The notes beneath the pieces were generated by a model, which had not been told where the DNA came from, made no database searches, and saw only the letters and a list, made by a program, of their open reading frames with translations. Below are positions 1-5,873 of a DNA stretch of 7,423 bases, in pieces. Source of the stretch: Victivallis vadensis (GTDB lineage: Bacteria; Verrucomicrobiota; Lentisphaeria; Victivallales; GWF2-50-93). The translations under genes were made by a program, and so were the position numbers. The stretch is taken from positions 1 through 7,423 of the forward strand of contig DYRX01000218.1 of assembly GCA_020718525.1 (NCBI GenBank), given 5' to 3'. Within the stretch, counting starts at the first letter, position 1, and each line of letters begins with the position of its first letter.

Positions 1-53
1 GCCGGTTAAATTATTCAAGTGTATTACGATTAGTATTTAAGAGACATGACACT

Positions 54-102
54 AGATAATCTGGGCGTAAGTCTCTCCGCAGACTTCCGCTCCAGATTAT
101 CT
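54..102. repeat. Large imperfect hairpin (20 paired bases per arm)
   Basis: The outer arms 54-64 and 92-102 pair perfectly over 11 bp (AGATAATCTGG with CCAGATTATCT). After one bulged T at 91, three further pairs form (65-67 with 88-90). One mismatch follows (68 against 87), then six more pairs (69-74 with 81-86), closing a six-base loop at 75-80. No T-run follows directly on either strand, so it does not look like a plain intrinsic terminator. It could be an RNA structure at the end of an upstream transcript, a REP-like palindrome or a binding site. The pairing is seen directly; the role is unknown. Confidence 0.75.
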
Positions 103-105
103 GAT

Positions 106-143
106 GAAAATTGCACCGCAATTTTCTGAAGGGGAGTTTTTTT
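106..143 (+). terminator. Perfect 9-bp hairpin followed at a distance by a T-run; possible terminator
   Basis: Positions 106-114 (GAAAATTGC) pair perfectly with 118-126 (GCAATTTTC) around a three-base loop. It starts three bases after the larger hairpin at 54-102. A run of seven T lies at 137-143, ten bases beyond the stem, and the stem is AT-rich, so this is not a canonical intrinsic terminator. Together the two tandem hairpins could end a transcript entering from the left. A structured leader or a protein-binding palindrome is equally possible. Confidence 0.3.
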
Positions 144-243
144 CCTTCCAGTGAATTTTGCAATTTTAACGATGTCGCGGATTCAGATGTCTGAAATTGG
201 TGACTTTATCACTGAAAATTGCAATGGGCTCCACTTGTTTTAT

Positions 244-283
244 GGGGAAAATCACGGTATGTTCCCCTGCTAAATCAACAGGA
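244..283 (+). promoter_or_regulatory. Ribosome binding site and possible small leader structure before the GT4 gene
   Basis: AGGA at 280-283 lies nine bases before the ATG at 293 and is a good Shine-Dalgarno match. Just upstream, GGGGAA (244-249) can pair with TTCCCC (262-267). Separately, CCTG (266-269) can pair with CAGG (279-282), which covers part of the ribosome binding site. The two pairings share bases 266-267, so they exclude each other. The stems are short (6 and 4 bp), so the ribosome binding site is well supported but switching is speculation. Confidence 0.45.
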
Positions 284-292
284 TGAGACGAT

Positions 293-1441
293 ATGCGCCT
301 GCTCTATTACGCAATGGTCGAGATTGAACTGCCAGACGGGCATGCTGTCCACACGCATGAGATTTGCGAAAACCTCGCCAGCCTCGGGCATGAGGTCATC
401 CTTCTTTGTCCAAGACCCAGGTCTGCGGTTCCATACGCGATATCCTATAAAATCGCTGGCATCCCCTTCTTTGGCTATGCATTGCACCGGAAGGCCGTTC
501 ATTTTCTTTTTTCCTTTTTCTATCTTCTCAAATATGCCATCATCTTTAAACCCTGCGTAATTATTGACAAGAATACCGCGATGAATCCCTTTCCAGAGCT
601 GGTAGCCAGAATGGCGGGCATTCCTTTTGTAGTGGAAATCAACGGCATCGGACTGGATGAGATAAGAGGGAGCGCTCCGGCTTTCAGGTTCATCTACAGG
701 AAGCTCGAATGCTTCAAGCTGAAGATGGCCAGGATAATCGTCTCCGTCAGCAGATATCTCATCCAGAGGCACGTGGATGAATACTCTCTGGAAGCTGGAA
801 AGTTCAGGATCATAGACAACGGGGTGAACGCCCTTTTTTTCAGCAGTCATGACAGGACTGCCCTGCGCCGCAGATATGATGTTCCTTCAGACAAGTTCAT
901 CATGGGATATGTAGGGTCGTTCAACCTCGATCATGATTTCACAACGCTCCTGCTCACATGCAGGCGCTTGACGGATGAAAAAATTGATTATCATGTTTTT
1001 TTTGTCGGCGAAGGGACAAAACTTCAAGAGACAAAATCCCAGGCTGAGAATCTTGGAATCATGCCCTCTCTAACATTCATGGGGAAGCAGGCTTATCAGG
1101 ATGTTCCTGGAATAATGCAGACATTTGACGCAGGTGTCATACTTATGGAGCCGTCGCGTGTGAATGCGCTGTCATCTGTCATGAAGCTAAAGGAGTATCT
1201 TGCATCGGGATTGCCTGTCATAACAAATTCATTTTCCGACGAAGAAAGCGGATTGAGCTCATGTGTTTATCAGTCTGGAATTAAAAATCCGGAAAATGTC
1301 TATGCCTCGATAAGGCGTATTATTGCAAATCCGGAGGAGGCAAGGACGATGGCGCTGAAAGGACGGGAAATCGTCTCCGGGCGTTTTACCTGGAAAAGCA
1401 CCGCCAGGCAATATGAAGACCTACTGGTCCAGATTTCCTGA
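293..1441 (+). CDS. Glycosyltransferase family 4 (GT-B fold)
   Basis: This 382-residue protein has the usual length of a GT4 retaining glycosyltransferase, a cytosolic enzyme that moves a sugar from a nucleotide donor onto a growing glycan. The N-terminal acceptor domain (about 1-165) carries the 'HTHEICENLASLGHEV' block at 20-35, 'VVEINGIGLDE' at 113-123 and 'IIVSVSRYL' at 148-156. The C-terminal donor domain (about 170-375) has 'IIDNGVN' at 173-179, 'MGYVGSF' at 204-210, 'FVGEG' at 237-241 and 'KLKEYLASGLPVIT' at 298-311. E301 matches the second Glu of the family EX7E motif, while the first is replaced by Leu293. A hydrophobic stretch at about 69-90 probably aids membrane association. The start is supported by AGGA nine bases upstream. 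The gene faces the minus-strand cluster and overlaps the end of the membrane-protein gene by 21 bp. Donor and acceptor sugars cannot be told from sequence alone. Confidence 0.92.
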   Translation: MRLLYYAMVEIELPDGHAVHTHEICENLASLGHEVILLCPRPRSAVPYAISYKIAGIPFFGYALHRKAVHFLFSFFYLLKYAIIFKPCVIIDKNTAMNPFPELVARMAGIPFVVEINGIGLDEIRGSAPAFRFIYRKLECFKLKMARIIVSVSRYLIQRHVDEYSLEAGKFRIIDNGVNALFFSSHDRTALRRRYDVPSDKFIMGYVGSFNLDHDFTTLLLTCRRLTDEKIDYHVFFVGEGTKLQETKSQAENLGIMPSLTFMGKQAYQDVPGIMQTFDAGVILMEPSRVNALSSVMKLKEYLASGLPVITNSFSDEESGLSSCVYQSGIKNPENVYASIRRIIANPEEARTMALKGREIVSGRFTWKSTARQYEDLLVQIS

Positions 1442-2986
1442 CGGGCTGATTCTGTAGAAGCTAGCCTTGACGCCTGCCTCGGGATAATCAACAGATTCCA
1501 GGAGGAGGGCCGACTTGCCTATCTTGTTGAAAAGTTCCGCTTCTTTTCTCATGTCATGCATTGATTGAGGAGGGATGCCTCCAACATGCTCTCCGTAGCT
1601 GTTGACAATCGCAGGACTGCCGGGGCAGTATTCAATCCTAATCAGGAATTGGTCCCTGGCGCTCTTTTGCATAAGAAAAAAGGGACTTACCTCGTTAATT
1701 GCGATCAAGTCATGATAGGGCTTCTGTGAACTGCCAATGATGTCCTTCAAATTGAGCTGGTTGAAATAAAGCCAGCCGGTGGAACCCATGAAATAGATCT
1801 TTTCATCCTTGTGCTGTTCCTGGAAGGCCTGGCAATCGTTAAGCAATCTGGAGATCACGGCAGGTCCAGCCGGCCTGATCAGGCAGTATGCGTTATAAGC
1901 ATTCACCAAAGCAAATATGAATGTTGCGGCCAAAACACAGGAAAAGCTCTTCTTCAGTCGGGAAGATGCGCTGTCGAGTCCGATCAAGGCTAGCAAAATG
2001 ATTTCAATATAGCAAAATGCGAAAACCTCGTGGGTCTTCAAAGTATGATATGTAAGCAGGAGCGATGCGCATAGGATGCTTGTCGAGAGGAACAAAACAT
2101 AAGGCTTTTTTAATTCGCAGATCAGGCAGAAGACAAGGAAAGCAAACAAAGGCAGTGCAAGGAGCTTGAAGGAGATGTATTCGTTGCATACGGAGAATGG
2201 ATAGTATGACAGATTGTAGAAAGACCATCGGTCTCCGCAAAGATCCATGTTGGAGGTTCCATAGTAGATGACGAAGCGGAAAAACCCGAGATATCCATAC
2301 AGGGCGAGGAAGATTGCAGCGGGGGCTAACGCAATAAGGAAAAGTCTGACACTGATTTCCTTTCTCCAGAGCAGATAGGCGTTTGTTACAAAAATTCCCG
2401 CCACGACGGGGATGAAAACATGCAGACGAGTCAAAAGAAGCACAATCATCATCCCTGACAAGGCAAGCGCATGTAGCTCGGTCTTTTTAAGGAGAAAGAG
2501 CTGGAAAGCCACGAGTGAAGCCGTCCCGGCGACCAGGGAAATCATGAAGGGATCCGGACGGAACGAGAAATTCAATATGACTTTTGTTCCCAGGATGATG
2601 CATAGCCCGAGCAGGGAGAGGAGCCTGTTTTTTATGGAAATATTTAAAGACATGTAGAACAGGATCAGGAATATCGGGAATAAGGCGAGGGACGCGATTC
2701 TTGCTTTGAATACGGAAACACCGATGAACGTGAAAAAGAGGGAAAGATAGCTGACGTAGGCAGTGCTTTTAAAGAATATTCCCGCCAGCTTCGCATAGTC
2801 GAAGAAATAAAAACCTTTAAGGCATGAAGACATTTGAATTGAATATGCAACGTAGTGGGTGGAGTCGCTGAAGATCAAGGGGCTTTCAGACGCGACGGAA
2901 AGCAGTCGGAGGAAAAAGAGGGCGGACATAAACAAGATAAAAGCCATCAAAAGCCTGGCGATCAATTTATCGTCCATTAAATTCAT
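1421..2986 (-). CDS. Polytopic membrane protein, probable GT-C-type glycosyltransferase
   Basis: This 521-residue protein has about ten hydrophobic segments in residues 9-369 (around 9-31, 78-113, 120-141, 150-166, 174-202, 214-236, 274-291, 297-313, 320-338 and 347-369). A mostly soluble tail of about 150 residues follows. The first long loop (about 32-77) contains 'FSDSTHYVAYS' at 39-49. An acidic residue in this loop (here probably D41) is the catalytic base in GT-C enzymes of the PMT/ArnT/GT39 type, which take sugars from polyprenyl-phosphate carriers outside the membrane. The gene overlaps the preceding GT2 gene by 20 bp, which supports a donor-maker and donor-user pair. No clear Shine-Dalgarno precedes ATG 2986 or the in-frame ATG nine bases downstream (residue 4), so translational coupling is likely. 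GT-C membership is inferred from topology, the loop motif and context. A membrane protein of unknown function involved in glycan assembly is the alternative. Confidence 0.75.
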   Translation of the reverse strand: MNLMDDKLIARLLMAFILFMSALFFLRLLSVASESPLIFSDSTHYVAYSIQMSSCLKGFYFFDYAKLAGIFFKSTAYVSYLSLFFTFIGVSVFKARIASLALFPIFLILFYMSLNISIKNRLLSLLGLCIILGTKVILNFSFRPDPFMISLVAGTASLVAFQLFLLKKTELHALALSGMMIVLLLTRLHVFIPVVAGIFVTNAYLLWRKEISVRLFLIALAPAAIFLALYGYLGFFRFVIYYGTSNMDLCGDRWSFYNLSYYPFSVCNEYISFKLLALPLFAFLVFCLICELKKPYVLFLSTSILCASLLLTYHTLKTHEVFAFCYIEIILLALIGLDSASSRLKKSFSCVLAATFIFALVNAYNAYCLIRPAGPAVISRLLNDCQAFQEQHKDEKIYFMGSTGWLYFNQLNLKDIIGSSQKPYHDLIAINEVSPFFLMQKSARDQFLIRIEYCPGSPAIVNSYGEHVGGIPPQSMHDMRKEAELFNKIGKSALLLESVDYPEAGVKASFYRISPSGNLDQ

Positions 2987-3737
2987 TGTTCTGTGATTTC
3001 CACTTTTTGTGCAGGAAGAATATTCGGAGATATTCCCGCATTGTTCTCACTACCCTCATCTTGCTTGTCCCTCTGCGGATACTCCAGTCAACTATAGTTT
3101 CGACCTCGGAAATGGAGGTGCCGGAAATAATCATCTTATATAACATTTCAACTGCCCAGCCGAATCCGGTCAGCTCGACGATCGAAGGTCCGTAGCATTT
3201 TTGTAGTTCCATTATGGTTCTGCCTGAATGGAGGCGGAAAAAACTGCTCAATGTCCTGATTCCATAAATCTGAAGCACAGTCATAATGAAGAGGTTGGCC
3301 ACAAAGCTCAAAGTCAGGCGCCAGCGTACCACATGGTTGAAGCTTCCTCCATAAGAATAAACGCTTGCAAGGACGACGTCATAGCCTTCACCTCTCCTGA
3401 TCAGCATCTGCTTCAAAGTCTTCAGGCTGGAAGTATTGTCGCCCTCCATGGTGATCAGCCAGTCTTCTGGTCTGATCTCATTCGCGACAAACTTGAAGGC
3501 TGTCTGAAACGCCGCACCAGGTCCGAGATTGGTTTTATGAGCAAGCACGATTATGTCATTGCTCGCCGCGCGTATGAGATCACCGGTATTGTCGGAACTG
3601 CAGTCATCAACAAATATTGCCTTTAGGGAAAATTTGCCGTCCAATTCCGTTTTGAGTGCTAGTATGTTCTCGACAAGGCTTTGGACATTTTTAGATTCAT
3701 TGTAGACCGGGACTATCAGGAATAATTTAGGTTTCAT
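2967..3737 (-). CDS. Glycosyltransferase family 2, polyprenyl-phosphate sugar synthase type
   Basis: This 256-residue GT-A enzyme resembles dolichyl/undecaprenyl-phosphate mannose or glucose synthases (DPM1-like) in length and motifs. 'IVPVYNESKNV' (8-18) is the nucleotide-binding start, and 'FVDDCSSDNTGD' (42-53) is the next conserved block. 'NLGPGAAFQTAF' (70-81) follows. 'MEGDNTSS' (97-104) gives E98 and D100 in the spacing of the metal-binding DxD. 'RTLSSFFRLHSG' (161-172) and 'RRGTSKM' (221-227) match the late family motifs, the latter resembling the R-x-G-x-S-K signature. A hydrophobic stretch at about 141-160 is present, but no C-terminal pair of membrane helices, so it is a short, peripheral form. 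Its ATG overlaps the stop of the SDR gene in an ATGA arrangement, and its own end overlaps the GT-C-like gene. The sugar moved is unknown. Confidence 0.88.
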   Translation of the reverse strand: MKPKLFLIVPVYNESKNVQSLVENILALKTELDGKFSLKAIFVDDCSSDNTGDLIRAASNDIIVLAHKTNLGPGAAFQTAFKFVANEIRPEDWLITMEGDNTSSLKTLKQMLIRRGEGYDVVLASVYSYGGSFNHVVRWRLTLSFVANLFIMTVLQIYGIRTLSSFFRLHSGRTIMELQKCYGPSIVELTGFGWAVEMLYKMIISGTSISEVETIVDWSIRRGTSKMRVVRTMREYLRIFFLHKKWKSQNNEFNGR

Positions 3738-4726
3738 TTTCCGGTGCTTGCATTGAGGTTGTTTCGGACTTCTGCAATGGTGCTGGAAATGGCCTCCCTG
3801 ATATTGACTCTAGGCGAATAGCCAAGAAGCCTGCGGGCTTTTGAGAGGTCCGGGATCCTTCTTGTTATGTCCCGGTACTTGCCAAAAACCTCCTCCATCG
3901 GCACAAACTTAACCTTCAGTTCCCTGCCAGTGGCGGCGAGTGAATGGATGAGGTATGCTGTATCTATGACGCTCATTTCCTCGTCGTTCCCCAGGTTTAT
4001 TATTTCACCTACAGCCTGATCATTCTCCATTGCGAGGACTGTCCCGTGCACCAAGTCGGAGACATATGCCATTGATCTGGTCTGCGTTCCATCGCCGTGG
4101 ATGACGAGCTCCTCATCCTTCAGGATTGCATTTATGAATATTGGAATATGCCCGCCGCTCCAGGTAAAGCTCGATCTGGGGCTGAAACCGCCGAAATAGC
4201 GCAGAATGACAACAGGCACTCCATAAGTCCTGAAATAACCGTAGGCGAGCTGTTCGTCGAAAATCTTGGAAACTGCATAGCTCCAGCGTTTTATCATGCT
4301 TGGTCCGATGAGGAGATCTCCATCCTCCTTGAAAGGGATGTCAAGAGACATTCCATATACATCGGAAGTTGATGAGAATATCAGTTTTGAACCCCACATG
4401 CGTGCAAGTTCCAGGACATTCTCAGTGCCCTTGTTGTTTATCTGCAGGGTGGGAAGCGCGGACTCCTTTTCGGATATTTTCTTAACCGCCGCCAGATGCA
4501 CTATGATGTCAACGTCTTTACCCAATATCTTCAATGTCTCCATATCCAGCACATCAACATTGTAGAACTTGAAGAAGGGATTGCCGATATTGTGGATAAT
4601 ATTGTCTTTTCTGCCGAAGCATAAATTGTCAATTCCAATGATTTCATACCCTCCCTGCTCAAGAAGCTCGTCCACCAGATGTGAACCGACCATCCCCGCC
4701 ACGCCAGTGACAAGTATCTTCTTCAT
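3734..4726 (-). CDS. NAD-dependent nucleotide-sugar epimerase/dehydratase (extended SDR)
   Basis: This 330-residue protein has the length and motifs of an extended short-chain dehydrogenase acting on nucleotide sugars. 'TGVAGMVGSHL' (7-17) is the Rossmann GxxGxxG loop, and D33 at the end of strand 2 indicates NAD rather than NADP. 'VHLAA' (76-80) follows. 'FSSTSDVYG' (117-125) supplies the catalytic Ser/Thr, and Y150 and K154 form the YxxxK pair. 'GDGTQTRSMAYVSDL' (211-225) is the sugar-binding block typical of UDP-sugar 4-epimerases and UDP-glucuronate decarboxylases. The tail 'RRIPDLSKARRLLGYSP' (289-305) also resembles decarboxylase and UDP-galacturonate-epimerase relatives. The substrate cannot be fixed from sequence alone. 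The start is supported by AAGAGG seven bases upstream. It leads the tightly overlapping three-gene operon and is expected to supply a cytosolic sugar donor to the glycosyltransferases. Confidence 0.92.
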   Translation of the reverse strand: MKKILVTGVAGMVGSHLVDELLEQGGYEIIGIDNLCFGRKDNIIHNIGNPFFKFYNVDVLDMETLKILGKDVDIIVHLAAVKKISEKESALPTLQINNKGTENVLELARMWGSKLIFSSTSDVYGMSLDIPFKEDGDLLIGPSMIKRWSYAVSKIFDEQLAYGYFRTYGVPVVILRYFGGFSPRSSFTWSGGHIPIFINAILKDEELVIHGDGTQTRSMAYVSDLVHGTVLAMENDQAVGEIINLGNDEEMSVIDTAYLIHSLAATGRELKVKFVPMEEVFGKYRDITRRIPDLSKARRLLGYSPRVNIREAISSTIAEVRNNLNASTGK

Positions 4727-4855
4727 TTTATTGCCTCTTGCTGTAGATTATATTGTTATGGAGCAGGACATACGCCTGCGGTTTTGCAACTCGTCTGAAT
4801 TTCATAATTTCCTTCATCGGCTTCGGTTTTGACTTTTGCAATTGGCTCGACAGTA
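4727..4855 (-). promoter_or_regulatory. Spacer between methyltransferase and SDR gene with a possible promoter
   Basis: The 129-bp gap separates the methyltransferase stop from the SDR start. On the minus strand a perfect TATAAT (4747-4752) lies about 20 bases upstream of the ATG at 4726. The hexamer at -35 distance (GCGTAT) is a poor match, so any promoter would be weak or activator-dependent. AAGAGG at 4734-4739 is the ribosome binding site. The octamer TTGCAAAA (minus strand) occurs twice, at 4782-4789 and 4834-4841, exactly 52 bp apart. A small dyad, GCAGG...CCTGC, lies within 4763-4779. The gap suggests that the SDR-GT2-GT-C unit may be transcribed separately from the methyltransferase. 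Confidence 0.35.
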
Positions 4856-5557
4856 TCACGGCTTTCTGGCGACCAATAAATATCTTATGCAGAGTGCCTT
4901 GTGCAGTCCCAGCATCTTGGCAATCCTTTCAGAAAACCGTTCGCTCCCCAATATGACTCTGTATAGCCATGTCCAGTTGGGGACGAAATTTAAACCTACA
5001 TAGCCTCCGCTGATCGGCAGGCTGTATATTGTGTGGAAATCTCCGTGTTGCAGTTCAAACCCAAGATCCTCTATGAATTTCAACGCCGAGTCGAAGGTGC
5101 AGACGGCATCGTCATGACTGGACAGGAACCTCAGCATGCGTAAAAGCATGTTCACATTCGGATCCAGTATGATTAAAACGGTGCCGCTGTGGGAAACCCT
5201 TGCCAGTTCTTCCTTTATCCTGCCGTAGTCCGGATCTTCAAATAGGTGATGGAGCGTGTCCCTCAAAATGATCGTGTCGCAATAGCCGTCTTCAAAAGGC
5301 AGTTCTCTGCAATTTGCGACTTTGAAGCTAGCGCCCGGGAACAGACTCCTCGCGGCGTCTATGGCTTCAACGCTGTCGTCAATGCCTATGCAATTTGCAT
5401 GAAGCGTATCGGAGACAAGCCTCGTAGTAGAGCCATATCCACAGCCGACATCGAGCACATTTTTCCCTTTTACGAAAGGGATCATGGACTTGATGTGCTT
5501 GTTGTCAACCTCGCCCCAGAAACAACGAAGCCTTTTCTCCGGATTTGCAATTTTCAT
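4856..5557 (-). CDS. Class I SAM-dependent methyltransferase
   Basis: This 233-residue Rossmann-fold methyltransferase is probably of the Methyltransf_11/25 type. Motif I 'VLDVGCGYGSTT' (34-45) binds S-adenosylmethionine. D60 in 'IGIDDS' (58-62) is the acidic residue at the end of strand 2 that holds the ribose. 'ANCRELPFEDGYCDTI' (81-96) is the usual motif II-III region, followed by 'RDTLHHL' (99-105). The C-terminal part (about 150-230) is less conserved and aromatic-rich, as expected of a substrate-binding cap. AGGGGG at 5567-5572, nine bases before the ATG, supports the start. It is the first minus-strand gene of the cluster and divergent from the LamG gene. From context it may methylate a sugar or a lipid-linked intermediate, but small-molecule or quinone methyltransferases look similar, so the substrate is open. 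Confidence 0.88.
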   Translation of the reverse strand: MKIANPEKRLRCFWGEVDNKHIKSMIPFVKGKNVLDVGCGYGSTTRLVSDTLHANCIGIDDSVEAIDAARSLFPGASFKVANCRELPFEDGYCDTIILRDTLHHLFEDPDYGRIKEELARVSHSGTVLIILDPNVNMLLRMLRFLSSHDDAVCTFDSALKFIEDLGFELQHGDFHTIYSLPISGGYVGLNFVPNWTWLYRVILGSERFSERIAKMLGLHKALCIRYLLVARKP

Positions 5558-5873
5558 CTATGGACACCCCCTAAAACGATTGATTCCAAACACTAGCATC
5601 CCATAATTTAATTTCAAGCTGATACTTCTTAGAATTTGCCAAGACCCGCGCTTGATTCGAATAGAGAACGGTATCTTCTTAAAAATAATTCCGACATTTC
5701 ACACTTGAATTTTATTTTTCCAGCATATACAATCAGCCTTGATGAAAATCAAAAATATTTCATTCCGAATGGACGCGCTTTCTAAGGACATTGAGACTTG
5801 GTGGAACAGCCGCGAGATTCGAAAAGACGTGTTGTCCGGTCTGGAACAATACAAATTAAGGACATTTTTGCAG
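5558..5873. other. Divergent spacer between methyltransferase and LamG-protein genes
   Basis: The spacer is AT-rich and should hold promoters in both directions. On the plus strand, TTGAAT (5705-5710) and TATACA (5726-5731) are separated by 15 bp and form a weak candidate promoter. On the minus strand I found no good -35/-10 pair. The reading frame of the LamG protein stays open upstream of its chosen start, back to a TGA at 5706-5708, with in-frame ATGs at 5742 and 5769. Neither has a clear ribosome binding site and both would bury the signal peptide, so I treat 5742-5873 as leader. I see no terminator or repeat here. Confidence 0.5.
5858..5862 (+). promoter_or_regulatory. Ribosome binding site deciding the start of the LamG protein
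   Basis: AAGGA at 5858-5862 lies eleven bases before ATG 5874. The spacing is slightly long but usable. It favours this start over the in-frame ATGs at 5742 and 5769, which lack such a site. The resulting protein begins directly with a clean signal peptide. Confidence 0.5.

Larger units (their letters stand above)
1..292. other. Structured non-coding region upstream of the GT4 gene
   Basis: No convincing coding sequence is visible here. Plus-strand frames meet stops at 7-9, 38-40 and 57-59, so at most the tail of a gene from outside the window could enter at the left edge. The region is rich in local dyads: 54-102, 106-126, 182-195, 200-212 and 244-267. It also holds repeated copies of the GAAAATTGC/GCAATTTTC motif. 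It ends in the ribosome binding site of the glycosyltransferase gene. I could not pick out a convincing -35/-10 pair. It probably contains the end of an upstream transcript and the promoter and leader of the glycosyltransferase gene, but that is inference. Confidence 0.6.

Noticed and set aside
5..11. GTTAAAT at the left edge, which fits the integron attC core GTTRRRY
   Set aside because: A seven-base degenerate match is common by chance. No paired attC arm, cassette structure or integrase is visible.
54..102. Large hairpin as a transposon terminal repeat or CRISPR repeat
   Set aside because: It occurs once in the window, has no spacers or second copy, and no transposase gene lies nearby.
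275..850. Minus-strand open frame of 191 codons opposite the GT4 gene
   Set aside because: It lies almost wholly antisense to a gene with clear family motifs, and its translation resembles no family I recognise. It is a shadow of the real gene.
3228..3626. Plus-strand open frame of 132 codons opposite the GT2 gene
   Set aside because: It is antisense to a gene with all expected GT2 motifs and has no recognisable domain. It is best explained as a shadow frame.
4753..4956. Plus-strand open frame across the spacer between the methyltransferase and SDR genes
   Set aside because: It is short, has no convincing ribosome binding site and overlaps the 3' end of the methyltransferase in antisense. 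Its translation shows no familiar motif.
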